From Streptomyces bambusae (GTDB taxonomy: Bacteria; Actinomycetota; Actinomycetes; Streptomycetales; Streptomycetaceae), in assembly GCF_020532645.1 (NCBI RefSeq), contig NZ_JAJAUZ010000021.1:54393-118392 (forward strand): 64,000 nt of DNA, written 5' to 3'. Both the position numbers and the translations under genes were made by a program. This document shows, in pieces, positions 16,201-24,239 of this stretch; position 1 is the first letter of the stretch, and every line of letters begins with the position of its first letter. The notes under the pieces were generated by a model. The model was not told the DNA's origin. It did no database searches and saw only the letters and a list, made by a program, of their open reading frames with translations.

Positions 16201-16950
16201 CTATCCAGCAGGCTCGGCCTCGGGCCTGGTGCCCAGAGCTGTCCGTGTCGCGTCGGTGACCGCACGCCGCGCGTTTCCAACTTCGTTCTGTGCCCTGTGA
16301 CGCACTGCTTGCACCCCGGGGCGACGATGCGCATCGGAAAGGAGCACCTCACGAACCTCTTGGAGGCCAGCCGCGTCCAGAGCGGCGATGGCCGGTACGT
16401 ACGCGGCGGGCGGGTCGCCGAACAGTGGTTCCCACGAGGGTGGAGTCTCGACACGGCGGATTTGGAGCAGTTCTTGTGCGGCCCGGCGGGCGTTCTGATC
16501 ACCGGCCCGGACGAGGGCCTCCAGGGCGGCGTGGGCGCGGCCAGTCCGGCATTCCCGCTGTGCGGCCCGGTCCAGTTGGCGCAGCTTTTTACTCAGGACC
16601 TGAAGGGTTGGGCGCATGTCCTCTGGGACGGCCAGGTCGGCCTCGGCAGCCACTAGCCTGAATGTCCGACGGGCGTTCCTTGCTGTCTCCCGGTCCTCAT
16701 TCCGGTAGTCGCCACTCATCAGATCCGCGTATTCGTCTGCGGCTCGCAGGTAGGCGGGCATCACAGTCCAGACTCGTTCCCGTACGGCCTGGACGTGCAC
16801 GACGTTTGCGGCGGTTTCAGCAGCGTCCCGGGCAGCCTGGGCCTGAGCACGGCCGCCGCGGGCCTGAAGCCACGATCCGAGAACGGTCCCGCCTACGGTG
16901 CCGGCCACACCGACAACGCCTATCAGCGCAGTAGTGATCTGCGAATCCAT
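16201..16950 (-). CDS. Membrane-anchored helical protein of unknown function
   Basis: 249 residues. One N-terminal transmembrane segment (ALIGVVGVAGTVGGTVLGSWL, about 8-28) followed by a long alpha-helical cytoplasmic part rich in Ala, Arg and Glu (QAQAARDAAETAANVVHVQAVRER). This architecture is common in Streptomyces accessory DNA. Start ATG (MDSQITT). No motif allows a function. Confidence 0.65.
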   Translation of the reverse strand: MDSQITTALIGVVGVAGTVGGTVLGSWLQARGGRAQAQAARDAAETAANVVHVQAVRERVWTVMPAYLRAADEYADLMSGDYRNEDRETARNARRTFRLVAAEADLAVPEDMRPTLQVLSKKLRQLDRAAQRECRTGRAHAALEALVRAGDQNARRAAQELLQIRRVETPPSWEPLFGDPPAAYVPAIAALDAAGLQEVREVLLSDAHRRPGVQAVRHRAQNEVGNARRAVTDATRTALGTRPEAEPAG

Positions 16951-17163
16951 CAGCCGTCTCTCCTTGGCTGGTTCCCGGTCGGGTCCTGCTCAACGGCCAG
17001 CAGGGCGCGTGCCATGGCGTACTCGCTGACGGACCGCTGGGCGCACGGTTGCACCGGCGTACGTCCAGCTCGCCCACCGTCGAACGGATGACGGGCCGGG
17101 CCTCTCAAGACTTCAAGATCATCCCTTGCCCCTTGACCCATCTCTCTCACACCCTAATGGGGA

Positions 17164-17440
17164 TCAACGGTCGCTAGAGGCGAGCAGACTGGTGACTTCG
17201 GCGAGGACGGCCGCGCCGGGCTTGATGTACTTCCGGGCGCCGCTAACGGGCTTGTGCCCCGACTTCGCCATGAACAGCGGCAGGGAGACGCACTGCTCGA
17301 CGAGGTGAGTCAGGCCGAAGTGGCGGAACTCGTGCGGCCCCATCCGGTGCCGTCCTCGCCGCCGACGCAGGTGTGGCGGTCCAGCAACGCGCGCAGCTGG
17401 CCGTACTCCCCGGTACTGCCAGATGCTGCGGCATCGCCGT
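17164..17440 (-). pseudogene. Tyrosine recombinase (integrase), C-terminal remnant with frameshift
   Basis: The last 59 codons read HEFRHFGLTH...FMAKSGHKPVSG..KYIKPG, which is the catalytic C-terminus of a phage-type integrase: HxxR, the second His in SGHK, and a tyrosine in KYI. Immediately upstream the frame shifts by one base (near 17345), and an adjacent frame reads RALLDRHTCVGGEDGTG, which continues the alignment. The N-terminal domains are missing. It is probably the relic of an integrated element whose other pieces lie at 18.6-22.4 kb. Confidence 0.7.
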
Positions 17441-17514
17441 AGGTGCGGAAAACGATCGGAGATCCTCTGGTCCGCCTGCCACCATCAAGGCCCGATGGAA
17501 CTTCGACCGCAGGG

Positions 17515-18357
17515 ATGGGCATGGCCAACTTCCGCTTCGAACAGCATGACTACACGCTCAACGTCAGTCCGGCCCGTACCGCTGTCAGCCTGCAGCCCGG
17601 TTGGGGCGTCCATCGCCTCAGCCTGCACTTCGAAGTGAAGGCGATCGGGAGCTTTGGGAAGAAGGACCCCCATACGTTCGCGGGAGAACTCCAGATCTTC
17701 GACCTTCCGGGCACACCCACGTGGATCGGTGACCTTACCTGCCTGTGGCCTCTTGGCCTCGAAGAGTTCGGGACCAGCCTGCAGCTGAGCACGTCCATCA
17801 CCGAGCAGCAGCTCCGCGGCCTGGAGAAGGCCCGCGCGGGCGCCGACCTGACCCTGCACGTGAACATGAAGGCCACCCGCGACGCCGAAGCCGATGCATG
17901 GCCTGCGGCACAGGGCCAAGAGCGCCTGGTTGTTCCTCATGCAGAGTGGTCAAGGGCGCTCTCCAGCGTGGACACCAGCGCCTACGTGGACGTCCTCGTA
18001 CCCATAACCGACGTCGAGGGCCGGTCCACTGCTGCTCGTCGTATCCGCGAAGCCCAGGAAGCAATCCGAAACGGCCAGTTCGAACAGGCCGTGACGCTGT
18101 CCCGCGGGGCGCTCGATGCTGTTCGTGAAGCCAACAAGACGCTCCAGGTCTACAACAGCGCCAAGGATAAAAACCCCCGCGCCCGGAACCAGGCCGAGCG
18201 GTGGGCCATGCTCACCCAGGCCGCCTATGACCTCTGCAGCGGTGCCCCTCATGATGACGCCTGGACCACGGAACTGTTCACGTGGACGCGAGCAGACGCC
18301 GTGGCAGCGGTAGCCACCGCGGCGGGACTCCTCGCCCGTTTGGAGGACCTCGCCTAA
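17515..18357 (+). CDS. Hypothetical protein
   Basis: 280 residues, no family recognised. N-terminal half looks beta-rich (FRFEQHDYTLNVSPARTAVSL, LHFEVKAIGSFGKKD, TFAGELQIFDLPG), and the C-terminal half is helical (ARRIREAQEAIRNGQFEQAVTLSRGALDAVREANK, ending in AVAAVATAAGLLARLEDLA). It resembles abortive-infection or element-borne cargo in position only. ATG 17515 or 17521 are both possible starts; a longer upstream extension overlaps the integrase relic and is less likely. Confidence 0.6.
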   Translation: MGMANFRFEQHDYTLNVSPARTAVSLQPGWGVHRLSLHFEVKAIGSFGKKDPHTFAGELQIFDLPGTPTWIGDLTCLWPLGLEEFGTSLQLSTSITEQQLRGLEKARAGADLTLHVNMKATRDAEADAWPAAQGQERLVVPHAEWSRALSSVDTSAYVDVLVPITDVEGRSTAARRIREAQEAIRNGQFEQAVTLSRGALDAVREANKTLQVYNSAKDKNPRARNQAERWAMLTQAAYDLCSGAPHDDAWTTELFTWTRADAVAAVATAAGLLARLEDLA

Positions 18358-18589
18358 TCCTCATGCTGGACTCGGCCACCACCGAGAGTGTGGCGGCCGA
18401 GAGCCCCTGTTGGACCCGCTGGGTCCAACAGGGGTTGTGTTCGCTTCAGCGCGCGTCTCCGTCGATCCGGCGCAGCCCTTGAAGCGAAGGTGAACGAGGC
18501 CTACGCCGATGCCTGAGGACCGCGCGCTACCGGCGCCGCAGTAACGGCAACCTGCGGCGTCGGCGCGACGGCCCTCTGCGGAGATCGGG

Positions 18590-19188
18590 ACGCTCCGGGC
18601 GTTGGAGGTCTCGTTGAAGGCGTTGGCGAACTCGCGCAGCACCCACACCACGGAGTTGCCCAGCATGGTGGCCGCCTCTTCGAGGGCGTCGGCCGCGAAC
18701 TTGGAGATCTTGCCGGCCGCCCAGTCCCCGACGTCCTTCGTCAGCGGGTAGTCCTCTTCACCCTTCCTGAGTCAGAACTCGAAGGGCTTCTTCTCCTTCA
18801 TCACGCAGTCCGTGACGAAGGCGTTCAGCTTCGGGTAGTTGTCGTGGCTCTTGTCCGCCGCCTCCCGCCAGCGCTTGAGCTGCCCCTCCGCGAACCGCTG
18901 GGCGTCCTCGTCGTCCCTGGAGCCCTCACCCACACAGACGGTGTGGCCCGCCGGGTAGTCCTCGCAGTCCTCCGGCATACGGCAGTTGGCGCGGATCTTC
19001 GGATCCGGGGAGCCGAGGTCGCAGTACTCGCCGGTGACCTTGTGGATGCCGACCATGTCCAGGCCGGCGAACTCAGGCGGATAGGGCTCCGGGGGCTTGG
19101 CCCCTGCAAGTGCCGCCGAGGTCCCGGAGGCCACGACGATCAGTAACGCGGCGAGCAGGGTGACGAGCCGGGCGAGCAACCTACCCAT
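18590..19188 (-). pseudogene. VirB6/TrbL-like conjugation membrane protein, truncated N-terminal part
   Basis: The intact first part (19188 to 18772, 138 aa) has a signal peptide (LLAALLIVVASGTSAALAG) and a Cys-containing domain (YCDLGSPDPKIRANCRMPEDCEDYP). It ends at a TGA. The same frame then continues past the stop with KDVGDWAAGKISKFAADALEEAATMLGNSVVWVLREFANAFN, the segment that in full-length actinobacterial transfer proteins leads into the polytopic membrane domain. That domain is absent. So the gene has an in-frame stop and a 3' deletion. The first part alone may still be secreted. Confidence 0.6.
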
Positions 19189-19945
19189 GGGACACCTTCC
19201 GCCAGCCGAGCTGGAAGGAGTCCTTGCTGTCAGGGGAGTACGGGACCAAGAGCACCGACTTCCGCGTGTACTTCTCCTCCTCGGTGACCTTCCAGTCCCC
19301 GTCCTCCCACTTGAGGATCAGGTTCGTGGTCTGGTCCTTGAGGGGGTCGTCGTCGGCGCCCTCGCCCCGGACGACGCCGTACCGGTCGTAGTGCAGCCAC
19401 ACGTCGAGGATCTCCCCGGTCTCGTCGAGGCTGCGGGCATAGACGGCCTCGACGCTCGTGGTGAACGTGATGCCGTCGGGGCTTCCCCCCGCCGGCGGCA
19501 GCCCGGCGGTCTCCCGAATCTTGCGGACCTTCGAGACCGCGCGGTCGACCGTCCCGGGCGAGTCCTTGGACGTGATGGCCTTCCACTGCCGACTCGCGAG
19601 TGCGCCGTCCAGGAAGCTCAGGTCCTGCCAGTAGCTGACCGCGGCGGAGAGGGCGCCGAGGGAGGAATGCTCGAACCCGCGCCCGATGCCCTCGGTGTGC
19701 ACTGTCGGCTTCAGTACGGAGACACGGCGGGCCGTCTCCGGGGTGAAGTTCCTGCCCGGCCCGGCCCCCGGCGTGCCGGGGGCACTCGCGGCAGGCGTCG
19801 CCTCCCCGTCCGCAGCCGCCGCCGGGCCGTCGTCCTCGGCGAGGCTGACCACACCGACGGCGACGGCAGCGCCGATCGCCAGGCCCGCGACACCGACCCC
19901 GATCAGCCGCATGCGGGCCCGCCAGGCCTTGCGCTCGTAGTCCAC
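19181..19945 (-). CDS. VirB8-like conjugation protein (membrane anchor plus NTF2-like domain)
   Basis: 254 residues: one N-terminal transmembrane helix (IGVGVAGLAIGAAVAVGVVSLA), an Ala/Pro/Gly linker and a periplasm-type globular domain (SLGALSAAVSYWQDLSFL...EAVYARSLDETGEILDVWLHYDRYGVV...ILKWEDGDWKVTEE) with the strand-rich pattern of VirB8/TcpC NTF2-like folds. GTG start at 19943-19945. It overlaps the following truncated VirB6-like gene by 8 bp, and a small membrane protein gene precedes it by 3 bp, giving a tight transfer operon order. Confidence 0.65.
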   Translation of the reverse strand: MDYERKAWRARMRLIGVGVAGLAIGAAVAVGVVSLAEDDGPAAAADGEATPAASAPGTPGAGPGRNFTPETARRVSVLKPTVHTEGIGRGFEHSSLGALSAAVSYWQDLSFLDGALASRQWKAITSKDSPGTVDRAVSKVRKIRETAGLPPAGGSPDGITFTTSVEAVYARSLDETGEILDVWLHYDRYGVVRGEGADDDPLKDQTTNLILKWEDGDWKVTEEEKYTRKSVLLVPYSPDSKDSFQLGWRKVSHG

Positions 19946-19948
19946 GGC

Positions 19949-20263
19949 TCAGGCCTGGGTCATGTTGTAGAAGGCCGTTACGAGCGCGGCGGTGACGCCG
20001 ATGCCGCCCCCGGAGATCAGGCTCCACACAATGGCCTGCTTCCCGCGGGAGGCGAGCGCTGCGCGCTCCGTGTTGTGCCCGACAGCCACGCAGGCCCAGC
20101 CGGACAGGCCGCGCAGGGTCGCCAGGGCAAGGCCGCCGCCTGCCGTCCAGCCCAGAATCTGCTCGGTGGCGTCCTTCAGCGGGCCGGGGACGGTGGGGGT
20201 GAACTCCGGCACGGGGTTGGCGTCAGCGGCGAACATGTTGGCGGCTTCGAGCAGAGCGCTCAT
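19949..20263 (-). CDS. Small two-helix membrane protein of the transfer operon (VirB2/pilin-like)
   Basis: 104 residues starting at ATG 20261-20263 (ATGA overlap with the ATPase gene, ribosome binding site AAGAGGTG). Two hydrophobic helices (ILGWTAGGGLALATLRGLSGWACVAVG and IVWSLISGGGIGVTAALVTAFYNM) separated by a short basic loop, as in VirB2-type subunits of actinobacterial transfer loci. Assignment rests on topology and neighbours. Confidence 0.6.
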   Translation of the reverse strand: MSALLEAANMFAADANPVPEFTPTVPGPLKDATEQILGWTAGGGLALATLRGLSGWACVAVGHNTERAALASRGKQAIVWSLISGGGIGVTAALVTAFYNMTQA

Positions 20264-21213
20264 GCGGGCACCTCTTCTTCGGCTAAGGCGGTACGGGCAG
20301 GTAAGACGGCAGGAGGGGGGCCGGGCACCGGCGGCGCCGCGGCGGGAGCGGGCGCTGCGGGCAGCGGGTCCCCCCAGCTCCGGTGGGCGGAGGACAGTAC
20401 GGCTCGGCCGAGGTCCTCGACGGCGTCGCGGAGTTTGCGCGAGGCGAGCAGGTGCGCCTCGGCGAGGCCGCCGGCGCGGATGCGGGGCTCGTACGGCACG
20501 ATCACCACCTGAGCGACCTGGGACTGGAGCATGGTGGCGGCCGCACGGACGACAGCCGGTACGCGTCCCTCGCCGGTCTCGGTGAGGGCGACCACCATGC
20601 GCTGGAGCGGGAGGCCTTCGGCGCTCGCGGTGCGCACAGCAATCTGGAGGGCGCTGACGCCGGGTCCGGTCGCCGGCACGGCGAGAACGGGCACCGAGCA
20701 GGGCAGGGAGCACCAGCCGGCCGTCAGGCACGCGACGCGGTGGCTGCGGGCGCTGACGATGTCGTGCGCCATCGGGTGGGCGGTGTCGCCGATCACCACC
20801 TGCCATCCTCCGGCCGCCGCCAGCTGGTACCAGGCGGCCGGCTCGGCGGGCAGGTGCAGGGGCGCACTGCTCCACTCCTGGTGGTCGGTCAGCACCTGCC
20901 AGTCCCCGTCCGGTCCCGAACAACGCGACGCGGCCGCGCGTACGTCGGACGGAGTCATCCGGCGGTCCGGCGGCACGGAGGCGACTCCGGCGCCCGGGTC
21001 AGCAGCCCAAGCGGGCCAGTGCGAGACCAGCCAGGGGGCGGTGTCCAGCACGACGGTCGTCCCGGTGGTGCACAGGTACGAAGCAATGAGGCCGACGATG
21101 GTCGAGCGGCCCGTACCTCCGCCGGCACCGAGCACCGGTACCACCAGCCGAGCCTGAGGCGGCAGCGCGAAGCCTAAATGCGCCCTCTTAGCCAAGACTT
21201 CCCCGCATTGCAA
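20260..21213 (-). CDS. MinD/ParA-like P-loop ATPase of the transfer operon
   Basis: 317 residues. Deviant P-loop GAGGGTGRSTIVGL at about 30-43, where Arg replaces the usual Lys before Ser, then TTVVLDTAPW and long stretches typical of MinD-like ATPases encoded in Streptomyces conjugation clusters. Pro/Ala-rich C-terminal tail. TTG start at 21211-21213 with an alternative a few codons later. First gene of the 21213 to 18590 operon. Confidence 0.65.
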   Translation of the reverse strand: MQCGEVLAKRAHLGFALPPQARLVVPVLGAGGGTGRSTIVGLIASYLCTTGTTVVLDTAPWLVSHWPAWAADPGAGVASVPPDRRMTPSDVRAAASRCSGPDGDWQVLTDHQEWSSAPLHLPAEPAAWYQLAAAGGWQVVIGDTAHPMAHDIVSARSHRVACLTAGWCSLPCSVPVLAVPATGPGVSALQIAVRTASAEGLPLQRMVVALTETGEGRVPAVVRAAATMLQSQVAQVVIVPYEPRIRAGGLAEAHLLASRKLRDAVEDLGRAVLSSAHRSWGDPLPAAPAPAAAPPVPGPPPAVLPARTALAEEEVPA

Positions 21214-21554
21214 AAGTAATCAGACCATCAGGTCGCCGATGCGACACGTGCCCCCGCAGTCTATTCACGGGATGACGTGACACCAGTGGCACCTGAGAGG
21301 CCGTTGACGCGTCAATTCACTTCCCAGTCAACCAAGTTGGCGCGATTCACGCCATGCTGCCGCCCTTTCATCCCATCTGCTGCGAATTGACCGGCAGTAC
21401 CAACCAGCTTCCGCAGCAAGGCCTTTGGGGTTGTAAATGTCGTGTGGCAGGGTGACGATCACAGCACGGAGGCGACGCCGGCATCGGACCAGACCATTCC
21501 GATGGTCGTCCGAGAGGACTGCGCACGGCCCAGGATCGGTGGCGGGGGGATTCT
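21214..21554. other. Divergent intergenic region of the transfer-gene remnant
   Basis: 341 bp between the minus-strand ATPase gene and the plus-strand hydrolase pseudogene. It is locally less GC-rich (CAAAAGTAATCAGACCATCAG near 21203-21223; AATTCACTTCCCAGTC near 21314), as expected for promoters. No coding frame or repeat recognised. Confidence 0.4.
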
Positions 21555-22384
21555 GTGAGAGCCAAGCGGGGGATCGTCGTCCTCGGTGCCGCACTCGCGG
21601 CGAGCCCGCTCGCCCTGGGCGTCGGCCTGGTACTTCTCCTCACGACATCCAAGGACGGCGGCGACAACGACCTGGGCGACTACATCAACAGCTCCGGATC
21701 GCTGAGGGTCGGGAAGGGCTTCGTGCCCGCGAAGTACGCCGGGCTCATCGAGGGCGCCGCCGCAGCATACGACGAGAACCTGCCCGCGGGGATCCTTGCC
21801 GCGCAGATCGAAGCGGAGAGCGGCTTCGACCCGGACGCCGTCTCCTACGAGGACCCGGAGACCAAGAAGCGGCCGATCGCGTTCGGCATCGCGCAGTTCA
21901 TTCCCGACACGTGGGAGCCGGAGGGAATCGACGGCGACGGCGACCGCAACATCTGGGATCCGATGGACGCCATCCCCTCCCAGGGCAGCATGGTGTGCAA
22001 GCTGCTCAAGACCGCGAAGAAGCACCCGCACTACGACGGCTCCCCCATCGAGCTCGCACTCGCCGGGTACAACGCCGGCTGGGGTGCCGTGGAGCGCTAC
22101 AAAGGCGTGCATCCGGAACGCTTCGCCGAAGGCCAGACGTACTGGTACGTCCAAAGATCATCAACCGTCAGGACGACCTGACCGCCCCGGACACCAGCGG
22201 CGACCCGGAGATGTCCGGCGACTGGACGAAGCCGGTGAACGCCCGCATCGGCACCGACTGCCACGTGCCGGGCGGCATGTGGGAGAGCGGCTACCACACC
22301 GGCATCGACTTCTCCGTCTCCACGGGCACGGCGGTCCACGCCATCGGACCCGCCACCGTGCATGCCGGGTTCAAGCTTCGATGA
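21555..22384 (+). pseudogene. VirB1-like SLT/M23 peptidoglycan hydrolase, frameshifted and truncated
   Basis: Membrane-anchored cell-wall hydrolase of a transfer system. Signal-anchor VVLGAALAASPLALGVGLVLLL, then a lytic transglycosylase domain (LPAGILAAQIEAESGFDPDAVS, AFGIAQFIPDTW, LALAGYNAGWGAV with the catalytic Glu in AESGF). At about 22153 one base appears missing: the frame after TYWYV should continue KIINRQDDL, which is found in the neighbouring frame. That frame carries the start of an M23 domain (GGMWESGYHTGIDFSV) but stops at 22384, before the metal-binding C-terminal half. GTG start behind GGGGGGA. Confidence 0.75.
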
Positions 22385-22484
22385 GACGAAAGGGGCGGTC
22401 GTCAAACTTCGGTGAGACCGTTCAAGGTCCGATGAGACAGGGCTGCGCCCTCCCGACATGGCGCCAAGTGGGGCCACGCCGCCG

Positions 22485-22507
22485 ACCTTTTACCGCGGTA
22501 AAGGTTC
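22485..22507. repeat. parS-like palindrome, family 2, copy 1
   Basis: Core TTTACCGCGGTAAA within a 23-bp conserved box beginning ACCTTT and ending GGTTC. Lies 1.7 kb upstream of the ParA/ParB pair at 24.2-26.6 kb. Confidence 0.65.
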
Positions 22508-22532
22508 CGAGGGGAGCCGGAGGACGGCGGGG

Positions 22533-22555
22533 ACCTTTTACCGCGGTAAAGGTTC
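22533..22555. repeat. parS-like palindrome, family 2, copy 2
   Basis: Identical 23-bp box, 48 bp downstream of copy 1 and in the same orientation. Confidence 0.65.
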
Positions 22556-22635
22556 GGCGCGGGAGCGGGCGGGCGGCAGGCATGCCCCTGTCCCGTCCCA
22601 GGTAGGTCTGGGCAGCACTGCGCCCTGACATGCGG

Positions 22636-22690
22636 TGCCCAGGGCTGAGTGAGACAAGTCGTTGATCGGAGTCCCACCCAGCCCTGGGCA
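22636..22690. repeat. Large inverted repeat between pseudogene and MerR-PP2C gene
   Basis: Arms of 20 bp, TGCCCAGGGCTGAGTGAGAC (22636-22655) against 22671-22690, match at 18 positions around a 15-nt loop. No T-tract follows on the plus side. It lies between convergent units, so it may be a bidirectional terminator, or a site connected with the nearby parS-like boxes. Confidence 0.6.
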
Positions 22691-22836
22691 GCTTGCCGTT
22701 CATCCACGGATCCTGGCCAGAAGTCACAGCCGGGGCGGCCACGCTGTGCTGGTTGGAGCGGTGCGGGAAGTCGTGTTGCGTTTCTGTGCTTGAGAGCGGA
22801 GCTGGTGCAGGGTGAGGTGCATGCTGCTCCTTCCTC

Positions 22837-23913
22837 CTACTGGAGCTCCACGACGTCTGCGACCACGCAGCTGACGTTGTCGGGACCACCGATCCCGTTG
22901 GCGAGCGCGATGAGCTTGCGGACCGCCTGCTCGGGATCGCTGGCCTCGGAGAGAACCCGGCGGATCTCTTCGGTCTGCACGACGGTGGACAGACCGTCGG
23001 AGCAGAGCAGGTAACGGTCTTCCTGATGGGCGTCGTGAAGACGCATGTCGGGGGTGGCGTCGGCTCCTCGGCCCAGGGCTCGTATCAGCAGGGACCGCTG
23101 GGGGTGGGAGGCAGCTTCTTCCGGGCTGAGGCGTCCTTCGTCGACCATCGACTGCACCATGGTGTGGTCGTGTGTGATCTGGAACAGCTCTCCGTCACGC
23201 AGGAGGTAGACGCGGGAGTCGCCGATGTGGACCAGAGCCAGCTGCGAGCCGGTCCAGAGCATTGCGGTGAGCGTCGTGCCGGCCTCTTCGGGTGACGAGC
23301 TGGTCCCGGTGACGCCGTGCACGGCCTGCTTGGCCTGTTCGACGGCCTCTTCGAGGACGTTGAGGAGATTGCCCGCCGGGATGCTGTCGGATTCGAGGCG
23401 CTTGAGCGCGTCGACAGCGGCGGCGCTCGCTGGGGCTCCTCCGCTGCCGTAGCCGTCGGCGATGGCAAGCAGGCGGGACCCGGCGTAGGCGGTGTCCTGG
23501 TTGCTCTCACGGACAAGGCCTGTGTCGGAAAGGGCGGCGTAAAGGATGCCCAGGGGCTTGGCAGTCGGGGACAAGGCAGGGTCCTTCCAGGACAGATGGT
23601 CAATGAGGAAGGTGGCCAGGTCCCGCCGTGCGGCGGTGTCAGCCTCGACCTGCGCCCAGAACGCGCGGACCTCCTGGGCCGCCGACACTGCATCCAGCGC
23701 GCAGACGTGCTGGATGCGGGCCAGGGGCATCCCCAGGCGCCGGAGCCAGGCGACCAGTCGGGCCTGGTCCAGTTGTTCCGGTCCGTAGAGGCGGTAGCCG
23801 GTCACCAGGTCGACGCGAGCGGGGGTCAGTAGGCCCAGCTCGTCGTAAAGACGCAGCGCCTTCGGCGACAGCCGGGACGCCTTCGCGAACGCCCCGATGG
23901 TCAGCAACCCCAT
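22837..23913 (-). CDS. MerR-type regulator fused to a PP2C Ser/Thr phosphatase
   Basis: 358 residues. Residues 1-70 are a MerR winged helix (LTIGAFAKASRLSPKALRLYDELGLLTPARVDLVTGYRLY) with the following dimerisation helix to about 105. Residues 120-358 are a complete PP2C domain: RESNQD near 135-140, IADGYGSGG (151-159), HIGDSRVYLLRDG, LCSDGLS and GGPDNVSC, which supply the metal-binding aspartates. So a DNA-binding sensor controls, or is controlled by, a phosphatase in one chain. Divergent from parA, with 326 bp between them. Effect on partition is a guess. Confidence 0.85.
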   Translation of the reverse strand: MGLLTIGAFAKASRLSPKALRLYDELGLLTPARVDLVTGYRLYGPEQLDQARLVAWLRRLGMPLARIQHVCALDAVSAAQEVRAFWAQVEADTAARRDLATFLIDHLSWKDPALSPTAKPLGILYAALSDTGLVRESNQDTAYAGSRLLAIADGYGSGGAPASAAAVDALKRLESDSIPAGNLLNVLEEAVEQAKQAVHGVTGTSSSPEEAGTTLTAMLWTGSQLALVHIGDSRVYLLRDGELFQITHDHTMVQSMVDEGRLSPEEAASHPQRSLLIRALGRGADATPDMRLHDAHQEDRYLLCSDGLSTVVQTEEIRRVLSEASDPEQAVRKLIALANGIGGPDNVSCVVADVVELQ

Positions 23914-24239
23914 GCTCGTTCCTCCTCATGCCGAGCACATTGCCCGGCCCCACTGATGCTGCGCCTTCCCCCAAGGTGAAGGTCAACTCCTGGCCTTCCT
24001 CCCCAGGCCACGAGCCGGATTTCCCGCTCCGAGCTCTGGGCGATCGTGCTGCAGGGCTTCGCCGATGCGCATGGCGGTTCGTCTGAGTTCGGTGAGAAAC
24101 CAGAGCCCGGGCCGTGGTCCGGAGCGCTCGTTCCTGTGGCAGTCGTCGGTTGAATTCCGCTTTGAACCAAGGACAAGGAGGCCGCGCGATACGGCGTGTT
24201 GCCACATCCCCGACCGCCAGAGGTGAGTAAGGCACCCCC
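23914..24239. other. Divergent spacer between MerR-PP2C and ParA genes
   Basis: 326 bp without a coding frame or obvious palindrome. It must contain both promoters. AAGGACAAGGAGG at about 24169-24181 resembles a ribosome binding site but is too far from the ATG at 24240. The family-2 palindrome does not occur here. Confidence 0.4.
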
